Source: Crossaster papposus (Eukaryota; Echinodermata; Asteroidea; Velatida; Solasteridae). Taken from it: DNA of 64,000 bases. The stretch is from the NCBI GenBank assembly GCA_037893245.1, contig JBAIAA010000406.1:248001-312000 (forward strand). Reading direction: 5' to 3'. Positions 25,944 to 38,850 of this stretch are shown here, in pieces. A program made the translations under genes and the position numbers. Position 1 is the stretch's first letter. Every line of letters starts with the position of its first letter. The notes beneath the pieces are model-generated. The model was not told the DNA's origin. It made no database searches and saw nothing but the letters and a program-made list of their open reading frames with translations.

Positions 25944-28697
25944 CAACACTCCCAAATGCTCTATAGCGCCCATTGAGCCTAAGAAACACTTTTCGGCACT
26001 TTTTAACGTCAGATCACGAAACGGACTTACAACACTTCCAAATGGTCTATAGCGCCCATTGAGCCTAACAAACACTTTTTGGCACTATTTACCTTCAGAT
26101 CACGAAATGGACTTACAACACTCCCAAATGCTCTATAGCGCCCATTGAGCCTAACAAACACTTTTCGGCACTATTTACCTTCAGATCACGAAATGGACTT
26201 ACAACACTCCCAAATGCTCTATAGCGTCCATTTAGCCTAACAAACACTTTTCGGCACTATTTACCTTCAGATCACAAAATGGATTTACAACACTCCCAAA
26301 TGGTCTATAGCGCCCATTGAGCCTAACAAACACTTTTCGGCACTTTTTACCGTCAGATCACGAAATGGACTTCCAACACCCCAAAATGGTCTGTAGCGCA
26401 CATTGAGCCAAACAAACACTTTTTGGCACTATTTACCTTCAGATCACGAAATTGACTAACAACTTTCCCAAATGCTCTATAGCGCCCATTGAGCGTAACA
26501 AACACTTTTCGGCACTATTTACCTTCAAATCACGAAATGGACTTACAACACTCGAAAATGGTCTTTAGTGCCCATTGAGCCTAAGAAACACTTTTCGGCA
26601 CTTTTTAACGTCAGATCACGAAACGGACTTACAACACTCCCAAATGGTCTATAGCGCCCATTTAGCCTAACAAACACTTTTCGGCACTTTTTACCTTCAG
26701 ATCACAAAATGGATTTACAACACTCCCAAATGCTCTATAGCGTCCATTTAGCCTAACAAACACTTTTCGGCACTATTTACCTTCAGATCACAAAATTGAC
26801 TAACAACACTCCCAAATGCTCTATAGCGCCCATTGAGCCAAACAAACACTTTTCGGCACTTTTTACCGTCAGATCACGAAATGGACTTCCAACACTCCAA
26901 AATGGTCTATAGCGCACATTGAGCCAAACAAACACTTTTTGGCACTATTTACCTTCAGATCACGAAATGGACTTACAACACTCCCAAATGCTCTATAGCG
27001 CCCATTGAGCCAAACAAACACTTTTCGGCACTTGTTACCTTCAGATTACGAAATGGATTTACAACACTCGCAAATGCTCTATAGCGCCCATTGAGCCTAA
27101 CAAACACTTTTCGGCACTATTTACCTTTAGATCACGAAATTGACTAACAACACTCCCAAATGCTCTATAGCGCCCATTGAGCCTAACAAACACTTTTCGG
27201 CACTATTTACCTTCAGATCACGAAATGGACTTACAACACTCGAAAATGGTCTATAGCGCCCATTGAGCCTAAGAAACACTTTTCGGCACTTTTTAACGTC
27301 AGATCACGAAACTGAATTACAACACTCCCAAATGGTCTATAGCGCCCATTGAGCCTAACAAACACTTTTTGGCACTATTTACCTTCAGATCACGAAATGG
27401 ACTTACAACACTCTCAAATGCTCTATAGCGTCCATTTAGCCTAACAAACACTTTTTGGCACTATTTACCTTCAGATCACGAAATGGACTTACAACACTCG
27501 AAATGATCTATTAGCGCCCATTGAGCCTAAGAAACACTTTTCGGTACTTTTTAACGTCAGATCACGAAACGGACTTACAACACTCCCAAATGGTCTATAG
27601 CGCCCATTGAGCCTAACAAACGCTTTTTGGCACTATTTACCTTCAGATTACGAAATGGACTTACAACACTCCCAAATGCTCTATAGCGCCCATTGAGCCT
27701 AACAAACACTTTTCGGCACTTTTTACCGTCAGATCACGAAATGGACTTCCAACACTCCAAAATGGTCTATAGCGCACATTGAGCCAAACAAACACTTTTT
27801 GGCACTATTTACCTTCAGATCACGAAATGGACTTACAACACTCCCTAATGCTCTATAGCGCCCATTGAGCCTAACAAACACTTTTCGGCACTTTTTACCT
27901 TCAGATCACGAAATTGACTAACAACTCTCCCAAATGCTCTATAGCGCCCATTGAGCCTAACAAACACTTTTTGGCACGATTTACCTTCAGATCACGAAAT
28001 GGACTTACAACACTCGAAAATGGTCTATTAGCGCCCATTGAGCCTAAGAAACACTTTTCGGTACTTTTTAACGTCAGATCACGAAACGGACTTACAACAC
28101 TCCCAAATGGTCTATAGCGCACATTGAGCCTAACAAACACTTTTTGGCACTATTTACCTTTAGATCACGAAATTGACTAACAACACTCCCAAATGCTCTA
28201 TAGCGCCCATTGAGCCTAACAAACACCTTTCGGCACTATTTACCTTCAGATCACGAAATGGACTTACAACACTCGAAAATGGTCTATAGCGCCCATTTAG
28301 CCTAAGAAACACTTTTCGGCACTTTTTAACGTCAGATCACGAAACGGACTTACAACACTCCCAAATGGTCTATATCGCCCATTGAGCCTAACAAACACTT
28401 TTTGGCACTATTTACCTTCAGATCACGAAATGGAGTTACAAACACTCCCAAATGCTCTATAGCTTCCATTTAGCCTAACAAACACTTTTCGGCACTTTTT
28501 ACCGTCAGATCACGAAATGGACTTCCAACACTCCAAATTGGTCTATAGCGCACATTGAGCCAAACAAACACTTTTTGGCACTATTTATCTTCAGATCACG
28601 AAATGGATTTACAACACTCCCAAATGCTCTATAGCGCCCATTGAGCCTAACAAACACTTTTCGGCACTATTTACCTTCAGATCACGAAATTGACTAA
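25944..28697. repeat. Domain B HOR unit B5 (2,754 bp, 32 monomers)
   Basis: It is the B unit with four extra monomers (344 bp) near its start, from about 25,996 to 26,340, of the same kind as the block at 19,983. The marker ACCGTCAG/ACTTCCAACACC follows the insert, 2,754 bp after its place in B4. A private change is GAGCCAAAC near 27,008. The next 400 bp continue the same series before domain C begins near 29,100. Confidence 0.85.
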
Positions 28698-28866
28698 CAA
28701 CACTCCCAAATGCTCTATAGCGCCCATTGAGCCTAAGAAACACTTTTCGGCACTTTTTAACGTCAGATCACGAAACGGACTTACAACACTTCCAAATGGT
28801 CTATAGCGCCCATTGAGCCTAACAAACACTTTTTGGCACTATTTACCTTCAGATCACGAAATGGAC

Positions 28867-30243
28867 TTACAACACTCCCAAATGCTCTATAGCGCCCATT
28901 GAGCCTAACAAACACTTTTCGGCACTATTTACCTTCAGATCACGAAATGGACTTACAACACTCCCAAATGCTCTATAGCGTCCATTTAGCCTAACAAACA
29001 CTTTTCGGCACTATTTACCTTCAGATCACAAAATGGATTTACAACACTCCCAAATGGTCTATAGCGCCCATTGAGCCTAACAAACACTTTTCGGCACTTT
29101 TTACCTTCAGATCACGAAATTGACTAACAACACTCCCAAATGCTCTATAGCGCCCATTGAGCCAAACAAACACTTTTCGGCACTTTTTACCGTCAGATCA
29201 CGAAATGGACTTCCAACACCCCAAAATGGTCTGTAGCGCACATTGAGCCAAACAAACACTTTTTGGCACTATTTACCTTCAGATCACGAAATGGATTTAC
29301 AACACTCCCAAATGCTCTATAGCGCCCATTGAGCCTAACAAACACTTTTCGGCACTATTTACCTTTAGATCACGAAATTGACTAACAACACTCCCAAATG
29401 CTCTATAGCGCCCATTGAGCCTAACAAACACTTTTCGGCACTATTTACCTTCAGATCACGAAATGGACTTACAACACTCGAAAATGGTCTATAGCGCCCA
29501 TTGAGCCTAAGAAACACTTTTCGGCACTTTTTAAAGTCAGATCACGAAACTGAATTACAACACTCCCAAATGGTCTATAGCGCCCATTGAGCCTAACAAA
29601 CACTTTTCGGCACTTTTTACCTTCAGATCACGAAATTGACTAACAACTCTCCCAAATGCTCTATAGCGCCCATTGAGCTTAACAAACACTTTTTGGCACG
29701 ATTTACCTTCAGATCATGAAATGGACTTACAACACTCCCTAATGCTCTATAGCGCCCATTGAGCCTAACAAACACTTTTCGGCACTTTTTACCTTCAGAT
29801 CACGAAATTGACTAACAACTCTCCCAAATGCTCTATAGCGCCCATTGAGCCTAAGAAACACTTTTCGGTACTTTTTAACGTCAGATCACGAAACGGACTT
29901 ACAACACTCCCAAATGGTCTATAGCGCACATTGAGCCTAAGAAACACTTTTCGGCACTTTTTAACGTCAGATCACGAAACGGACTTACAACACTCCCAAA
30001 TGGTCTATAGCGCCCATTGAGCCTAACAAACACTTTTTGGCACTATTTACCTTCAGATCACGAAATGGAGTTACAAACACTCCCAAATGCTCTATAGCTT
30101 CCATTTAGCCTAACAAACACTTTTCGGCACTTTTTACCGTCAGATCACGAAATGAACTTCCAACACTCCAAATTGGTCTATAGCGCACATTGAGCCAAAC
30201 AAACACTTTTTGGCACTATTTACCTTCAGATCACGAAATGGAT
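28867..30243. repeat. Domain C HOR unit, first 1,377-bp copy
   Basis: This unit has 16 monomers plus one base and is repeated directly downstream. The marker TTTTTAAAGTCAG lies at 29,533 and 30,910. Private changes in this copy are GAGCTTAAC near 29,678, ATCATGAAATGG near 29,714 and ATGAACTTCC near 30,153. Confidence 0.85.
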
Positions 30244-31620
30244 TTACAACACTCCCAAATGCTCTATAGCGCCCATTGAGCCTAACAAACACTTTTCGGC
30301 ACTATTTACCTTCAGATCACGAAATGGACTTACAACACTCCCAAATGCTCTATAGCGTCCATTTAGCCTAACAAACACTTTTCGGCACTATTTACCTTCA
30401 GATCACAAAATGGATTTACAACACTCCCAAATGGTCTATAGCGCCCATTGAGCCTAACAAACACTTTTCGGCACTTTTTACCTTCAGATCACGAAATTGA
30501 CTAACAACACTCCCAAATGCTCTATAGCGCCCATTGAGCCAAACAAACACTTTTCGGCACTTTTTACCGTCAGATCACGAAATGGACTTCCAACACCCCA
30601 AAATGGTCTGTAGCGCACATTGAGCCAAACAAACACTTTTTGGCACTATTTACCTTCAGATCACGAAATGGATTTACAACACTCCCAAATGCTCTATAGC
30701 GCCCATTGAGCCTAACAAACACTTTTCGGCACTATTTACCTTTAGATCACGAAATTGACTAACAACACTCCCAAATGCTCTATAGCGCCCATTGAGCCTA
30801 ACAAACACTTTTCGGCACTATTTACCTTCAGATCACGAAATGGACTTACAACACTCGAAAATGGTCTATAGCGCCCATTGAGCCTAAGAAACACTTTTCG
30901 GCACTTTTTAAAGTCAGATCACGAAACTGAATTACAACACTCCCAAATGGTCTATAGCGCCCATTGAGCCTAACAAACACTTTTCGGCACTTTTTACCTT
31001 CAGATCACGAAATTGACTAACAACTCTCCCAAATGCTCTATAGCGCCCATTGAGCCTAACAAACACTTTTTGGCACGATTTACCTTCAGATCACGAAATG
31101 GACTTACAACACTCCCTAATGCTCTATAGCGCCCATTGAGCCTAACAAACACTTTTCGGCACTTTTTACCTTCAGATCACGAAATTGACTAACAACTCTC
31201 CCAAATGCTCTATAGCGCCCATTGAGCCTAAGAAACACTTTTCGGTACTTTTTAACGTCAGATCACGAAACGGACTTACAACACTCCCAAATGGTCTATA
31301 GCGCACATTGAGCCTAAGAAACACTTTTCGGCACTTTTTAACGTCAGATCACGAAACGGACTTACAACACTCCCAAATGGTCTATAGCGCCCATTGAGCC
31401 TAACAAACACTTTTTGGCACTATTTACCTTCAGATCACGAAATGGAGTTACAAACACTCCCAAATGCTCTATAGCTTCCATTTAGCCTAACAAACACTTT
31501 TCGGCACTTTTTACCGTCAGATCACGAAATGGACTTCCAACACTCCAAATTGGTCTATAGCGCACATTGAGCCAAACAAACACTTTTTGGCACTATTTAC
31601 CTTCAGATCACGAAATGGAT
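30244..31620. repeat. Domain C HOR unit, second 1,377-bp copy
   Basis: It follows the first copy at +1,377 and continues in register for about 160 bp more before CACGAAATTGAC replaces CACAAAATGG. The AAAGTC marker recurs at 34,093, 42,440, 43,128, 44,505, 49,580, 50,957 and 59,218; the pairs 43,128/44,505 and 49,580/50,957 keep the 1,377-bp spacing. Confidence 0.85.
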
Positions 31621-34600
31621 TTACAACACTCCCAAATGCTCTATAGCGCCCATTGAGCCTAACAAACACTTTTCGGCACTATTTACCTTCAGATCACGAA
31701 ATGGACTTACAACACTCCCAAATGCACTATAGCGTCCATTTAGCCTAACAAACACTTTTCGGCACTATTTACCTTCAGATCACGAAATTGACTAACAACA
31801 CTCCCAAATGCTCTATAGCGCCCATTGAGCCTAAGAAACACTTTTCGGCACTTTTTAACGTCAGATCACGAAACGGACTTACAACACTTCCAAATGGTCT
31901 ATAGCGCCCATTGAGCCTAACAAACACTTGTTGGCACTATTTACCTTCAGATCACGAAATGGACTTACAACACTCCCAAATGCTCTATAGCGCCCATTGA
32001 GCCTAACAAACACTTTTCGGCACTATTTACCTTCAGATCACGAAATGGACTTACAACACTCCCAAATGCTCTATAGCGTCCATTTAGCCTAACAAACACT
32101 TTTCGGCACTATTTACCTTCAGATCACAAAATGGATTTACAACACTCCCAAATGGTCTATAGCGCCCATTGAGCCTAACAAACACTTTTCGGCACTTTTT
32201 ACCTTCAGATCACGAAATTGACTTCCAACACCCCAAAATGGTCTTTAGCGCACATTGAGCCAAACAAACACTTTTTGGCACTATTTACCTTCAGATCACG
32301 AAATGGATTTACAACACTCCCAAATGCTCTATAGCGCCCATTGAGCCTAACAAACACTTTTCGGCACTATTTACCTTTAGATCACGAAATTGACTAACAC
32401 CACTCCCAAATGCTCTATAGCGCCCATTGAGCCTAACAAACACTTTTCGGCACTATTTACCTTCAGATCACGAAATTGACTAACAACTCTCCCAAATGCT
32501 CTATAGCGCCCATTGAGCGTAACAAACACTTTTCGGCACTATTTACCTTCAAATCACGAAATGGACTTACAACACTCCCAAATGCTCTATAGCGCCCATT
32601 GAGCCTAAGAAACACTTTTCGGCACTTTTTACCGTCAGATCACGAAATGGACTTCCAACACCCCAAAATGGTCTGTAGCGCACATTGAGCCAAACAAACA
32701 CTTTTTGGCACTATTTACCTTCAGATCACGAAATTGACTAACAACTTTCCCAAATGCTCTATAGCGCCCATTGAGCGTAACAAACACTTTTCGGCACTAT
32801 TTACCTTCAAATCACGAAATGGACTTACAACACTCGAAAATGGTCTTTAGTGCCCATTGAGCCTAAGAAACACTTTTCGGCACTTTTTAACGTCAGATCA
32901 CGAAACGGACTTACAACACTCCCAAATGGTCTATAGCGCCCATTTAGCCTAACAAACACTTTTCGGCACTTTTTACCTTCAGATCACAAAATGGATTTAC
33001 AACACTCCCAAATGCTCTATAGCGTCCATTTAGCCTAACAAACACTTTTCGGCACTATTTACCTTCAGATCACAAAATTGACTAACAACACTCCCAAATG
33101 CTCTATAGCGCCCATTGAGCCAAACAAACACTTTTCGGCACTTTTTACCGTCAGATCACGAAATGGACTTCCAACACTCCAAAATGGTCTATAGCGCACA
33201 TTGAGCCAAACAAACACTTTTTGGCACTATTTACCTTCAGATCACGAAATGGACTTACAACACTCCCAAATGCTCTATAGCGCCCATTGAGCCTAACAAA
33301 CACTTTTCGGCACTTGTTACCTTCAGATTACGAAATGGACTTACAACACTCGAAAATGGTCTATAGCGCCCATTGAGCCTAAGAAACACTTTTCGGCACT
33401 TTTTAACGTCAGATCACGAAACTGAATTACAACACTCCCAAATGGTCTATAGCGCCCATTGAGCCTAACAAACACTTTTTGGCACTATTTACCTTCAGAT
33501 CACGAAATGGACTTACAACACTCTCAAATGCTCTATAGCGTCCATTTAGCCTAACAAACACTTTTTGGCACGATTTACCTTCAGATCACGAAATGGACTT
33601 ACAACACTCCCTAATGCTCTATAGCGCCCATTGAGCCTAACAAACACTTTTCGGCACTTTTTACCTTCAGATCACGAAATTGACTAACAACTCTCCCAAA
33701 TGCTCTATAGCGCCCATTGAGCCTAAGAAACACTTTTCGGTACTTTTTAACGTCAGATCACGAAACGGACTTACAACACTCCCAAATGGTCTATAGCGCA
33801 CATTGAGCCTAAGAAACACTTTTCGGCACTTTTTAACGTCAGATCACGAAACGGACTTACAACACTCCCAAATGGTCTATAGCGCCCATTGAGCCTAACA
33901 AACACTTTTTGGCACTATTTACCTTTAGATCACGAAATTGACTAACAACACTCCCAAATGCTCTATAGCTTCCATTGAGCCTAACAAACACTTTTCGGCA
34001 CTATTTACCTTCAGATCACGAAATGGACTTACAACACTCGAAAATGGTCTATAGCGCCCATTGAGCCTAAGAAACACTTTTCGGCACTTTTTAAAGTCAG
34101 ATCACGAAACTGAATTACAACACTCCCAAATGGTCTATAGCGCCCATTGAGCCTAACAAACACTTTTCGGCACTTTTTACCTTCAGATCACGAAATTGAC
34201 TAACAACTCTCCCAAATGCTCTATAGCGCCCATTGAGCCTAACAAACACTTTTTGGCACGATTTACCTTCAGATCACGAAATGGACTTACAACACTCCCT
34301 AATGCTCTATAGCGCCCATTGAGCCTAACAAACACTTTTCGGCACTTTTTACCTTCAGATCACGAAATTGACTAACAACTCTCCCAAATGCTCTATAGCG
34401 CCCATTGAGCCTAAGAAACACTTTTCGGTACTTTTTAACGTCAGATCACGAAACGGACTTACAACACTCCCAAATGGTCTATAGCGCACATTGAGCCTAA
34501 GAAACACTTTTCGGCACTTTTTAACGTCAGATCACGAAACGGACTTACAACACTCCCAAATGGTCTATAGCGCCCATTGAGCCTAACAAACACTTTTTGG

Positions 34601-35344
34601 CACTATTTACCTTCAGATCACGAAATGGAGTTACAAACACTCCCAAATGCTCTATAGCTTCCATTTAGCCTAACAAACACTTTTCGGCACTTTTTACCGT
34701 CAGATCACGAAATGGACTTCCAACACTCCAAATTGGTCTATAGCGCACATTGAGCCAAACAAACACTTTTTGGCACTATTTACCTTCAGATGACGAAATT
34801 GACTAACAACTCTCCCAAATGCTCTATAGCGCCCATTGAGCCTAAGAAACACTTTTCGGCACTATTTACCTTCAGATCACGAAATGGACTTACAACACTC
34901 CCAAATGCTCTATAGCGTCCATTTAGCCTAACAAACACTTTTCGGCACTATTTACCTTCAGATCACAAAATGGATTTACAACACTCCCAAATGGTCTATA
35001 GCGCCCATTGAGCCTAACAAACACTTTTCGGCACTTTTTACCTTCAGATCACGAAATTGACTAACAACACTCCCAAATGCTCTATAGCGCCCATTGAGCC
35101 AAACAAACACTTTTTGGCACGATTTACCTTCAGATCACGAAATGGACTTACAACACTCCCTAATGCTCTATAGCGCCCATTGAGCCTAACAAACACTTTT
35201 CGGCACTTTTTACCTTCAGATCACGAAATTGACTAACAACTCTCCCAAATGCTCTATAGCGCCCATTGAGCCTAAGAAACACTTTTCGGTACTTTTTAAC
35301 GTCAGATCACGAAACGGACTTACAACACTCCCAAATGGTCTATA
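31621..35344. repeat. Domain C mixed satellite segment
   Basis: This stretch holds C-type and B-type monomers in a shuffled order. It carries the rare markers TGCACTATAG (31,723) and ACTTGTTGGC (31,926), a third AAAGTC monomer (34,093) and a B-like series from about 32.4 to 33.3 kb. Near 33,340 and 33,560 marker orders typical of domain B are cut short. From about 34.8 kb the CTAATG/CGGTAC series is repeated in short form. I see nothing other than satellite here. Confidence 0.75.
35087..35172. repeat. Chimeric monomer CCAAAC + GGCACGATTT
   Basis: The first part reads GAGCCAAAC, which elsewhere leads to CGGCACTTTTTACCGTC or GGCACTATTT; here it leads to TTTTTGGCACGATTTACC, which elsewhere follows GAGCCTAAC or GAGCTTAAC. 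The switch lies in the shared AAACAAACACTTTT stretch, as expected for exchange between two subtypes. Confidence 0.8.
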
Positions 35345-35516
35345 GCGCACATTGAGCCTAAGAAACACTTTTCGGCACTTTTTAACGTCAGATCACGAAA
35401 CGGACTTACAACACTCCCAAATGGTCTATAGCGCACATTGAGCCTAAGAAACACTTTTCGGCACTTTTTAACGTCAGATCACGAAACGGACTTACAACAC
35501 TCCCAAATGGTCTATA
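35345..35516. repeat. Single monomer duplicated in tandem at a junction
   Basis: Two nearly or fully identical 86-bp monomers of the GCGCACATT/AAG/AACGTC/ACGG kind lie at 35,345 and 35,431. In the other places where this monomer occurs (for example 14,005 and 43,519) it is single. From 35,431 on, the sequence follows 14,005 onward at +21,426; before it, the sequence is domain C. The duplication is therefore the seam between two blocks. Confidence 0.85.
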
Positions 35517-36526
35517 GCGCCCATTGAGCCTAACAAACACTTTTTGGCACTATTTACCTTCAGATCACGAAATGGAGTTACAAACACTCCCAAATGCTCT
35601 ATAGCTTCCATTTAGCCTAACAAACACTTTTCGGCACTTTTTACCGTCAGATCACGAAATGGACTTCCAACACTCCAAATTGGTCTATAGCACACATTGA
35701 GCCAAACAAACACTTTTTGGCACTATTTACCTTCAGATCACGAAATGGATTTACAACACTCCCAAATGCTCTATAGCGCCCATTGAGCCTAACAAACACT
35801 TTTCGGCACTATTTACCTTCAGATCACGAAATGGACTTACAACACTCCCAAATGCTCTATAGCGTCCATTTAGCCTAACAAACACTTTTCGGCACTATTT
35901 ACCTTCAGATCACGAAATTGACTAACAACACTCCCAAATGCTCTATAGCGCCCATTGAGCCTAAGAAACACTTTTCGGCACTTTTTAACGTCAGATCACG
36001 AAACGGACTTACAACACTTCCAAATGGTCTATAGCGCCCATTGAGCCTAACAAACACTTTTTGGCACTATTTACCTTCAGATCACGAAATGGACTTACAA
36101 CACTCCCAAATGCTCTATAGCGCCCATTGAGCCTAACAAACACTTTTCGGCACTATTTACCTTCAGATCACGAAATGGACTTACAACACTCCCAAATGCT
36201 CTATAGCGTCCATTTAGCCTAACAAACACTTTTCGGCACTATTTACCTTCAGATCACAAAATGGATTTACAACACTCCCAAATGCTCTATAGCGCCCATT
36301 GAGCCTAACAAACACTTTTCGGCACTATTTACCTTTAGATCACGAAATTGACTAACAACACTCCCAAATGCTCTATAGCGCCCATGAGCCTAACAAACAC
36401 TTTTCGGCACTATTTACCTTCAGATCACGAAATTAACTAACAACTCTCCCAAATGCTCTATAGCGCCCATTGAGCGTAACAAACACTTTTCGGCACTATT
36501 TACCTTCAAATCACGAAATGGACTTA
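35431..36526. repeat. Displaced copy of the A3 end (offset 21,426)
   Basis: This stretch matches 14,005-15,100. Two rare markers agree in offset: AGCACACATT (14,261 and 35,687) and the 85-bp monomer (14,952 and 36,378). One difference is CTCCCAAATG here against CTCCTAAATG near 14,850. It leads directly into unit B6, as A3 leads into B1. Confidence 0.85.
36378..36462. repeat. 85-bp monomer, third copy
   Basis: It has the same two changes as at 14,952, 21,426 bp downstream. The same offset applies to the AGCACACATT marker (14,261 to 35,687), so a contiguous block was copied. Confidence 0.9.
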
Positions 36527-38850
36527 CAACACTCCCAAATGCTCTATAGCGCCCATTGAGCCTAAGAAACACTTTTCGGCACTTTTTACCGTCAGATCAC
36601 GAAATGGACTTCCAACACCCCAAAATGGTCTGTAGCGCACATTGAGCCAAACAAACACTTTTTGGCACTATTTACCTTCAGATCACGAAATTGACTAACA
36701 ACTTTCCCAAATGCTCTATAGCGCCCATTGAGCGTAACAAACACTTTTCGGCACTATTTACCTTCAAATCACGAAATGGACTTACAACACTCGAAAATGG
36801 TCTTTAGTGCCCATTGAGCCTAAGAAACACTTTTCGGCACTTTTTAACGTCAGATCACGAAACGGACTTACAACACTCCCAAATGGTCTATAGCGCCCAT
36901 TTAGCCTAACAAACACTTTTCGGCACTATTTACCTTCAGATCACAAAATTGACTAACAACACTCCCAAATGCTCTATAGCGCCCATTGAGCCAAACAAAC
37001 ACTTTTCGGCACTTTTTACCGTCAGATCACGAAATGGACTTCCAACACTCCAAAATGGTCTATAGCGCACATTGAGCCAAACAAACACTTTTTGGCACTA
37101 TTTACCTTCAGATCACGAAATGGACTTACAACACTCCCAAATGCTCTATAGCGCCCATTGAGCCTAACAAACACTTTTCGGCACTTGTTACCTTCAGATT
37201 ACGAAATGGATTTACAACACTCGCAAATGCTCTATAGCGCCCATTGAGCCTAACAAACACTTTTCGGCACTATTTACCTTTAGATCACGAAATTGACTAA
37301 CAACACTCCCAAATGCTCTATAGCGCCCATTGAGCCTAACAAACACTTTTCGGCACTATTTACCTTCAGATCACGAAATGGACTTACAACACTCGAAAAT
37401 GGTCTATAGCGCCCATTGAGCCTAAGAAACACTTTTCGGCACTTTTTAACGTCAGATCACGAAACTGAATTACAACACTCCCAAATGGTCTATAGCGCCC
37501 ATTGAGCCTAACAAACACTTTTTGGCACTATTTACCTTCAGATCACGAAATGGACTTACAACACTCTCAAATGCTCTATAGCGTCCATTTAGCCTAACAA
37601 ACACTTTTTGGCACTATTTACCTTCAGATCACGAAATGGACTTACAACACTCGAAATGATCTATTAGCGCCCATTGAGCCTAAGAAACACTTTTCGGTAC
37701 TTTTTAACGTCAGATCACGAAACGGACTTACAACACTCCCAAATGGTCTATAGCGCCCATTGAGCCTAACAAACGCTTTTTGGCACTATTTACCTTCAGA
37801 TTACGAAATGGACTTACAACACTCCCAAATGCTCTATAGCGCCCATTGAGCCTAACAAACACTTTTCGGCACTTTTTACCGTCAGATCACGAAATGGACT
37901 TCCAACACTCCAAAATGGTCTATAGCGCACATTGAGCCAAACAAACACTTTTTGGCACTATTTACCTTCAGATCACGAAATGGACTTACAACACTCCCTA
38001 ATGCTCTATAGCGCCCATTGAGCCTAACAAACACTTTTCGGCACTTTTTACCTTCAGATCACGAAATTGACTAACAACTCTCCCAAATGCTCTATAGCGC
38101 CCATTGAGCCTAACAAACACTTTTTGGCACGATTTACCTTCAGATCACGAAATGGACTTACAACACTCGAAAATGGTCTATTAGCGCCCATTGAGCCTAA
38201 GAAACACTTTTCGGTACTTTTTAACGTCAGATCACGAAACGGACTTACAACACTCCCAAATGGTCTATAGCGCACATTGAGCCTAACAAACACTTTTTGG
38301 CACTATTTACCTTTAGATCACGAAATTGACTAACAACACTCCCAAATGCTCTATAGCGCCCATTGAGCCTAACAAACACCTTTCGGCACTATTTACCTTC
38401 AGATCACGAAATGGACTTACAACACTCGAAAATGGTCTATAGCGCCCATTTAGCCTAAGAAACACTTTTCGGCACTTTTTAACGTCAGATCACGAAACGG
38501 ACTTACAACACTCCCAAATGGTCTATATCGCCCATTGAGCCTAACAAACACTTTTTGGCACTATTTACCTTCAGATCACGAAATGGAGTTACAAACACTC
38601 CCAAATGCTCTATAGCTTCCATTTAGCCTAACAAACACTTTTCGGCACTTTTTACCGTCAGATCACGAAATGGACTTCCAACACTCCAAATTGGTCTATA
38701 GCGCACATTGAGCCAAACAAACACTTTTTGGCACTATTTATCTTCAGATCACGAAATGGATTTACAACACTCCCAAATGCTCTATAGCGCCCATTGAGCC
38801 TAACAAACACTTTTCGGCACTATTTACCTTCAGATCACGAAATTGACTAA
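36527..38850. repeat. Domain B' HOR unit B6 (2,324 bp, one monomer short)
   Basis: It is a B unit that follows B1 at +21,426 at first and at +21,340 later. One 86-bp monomer is missing at about 36,925, where the CATTTAG monomer joins directly to the CACAAAATTGAC monomer without the intervening GTCCATTTAG copy. Confidence 0.84.
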
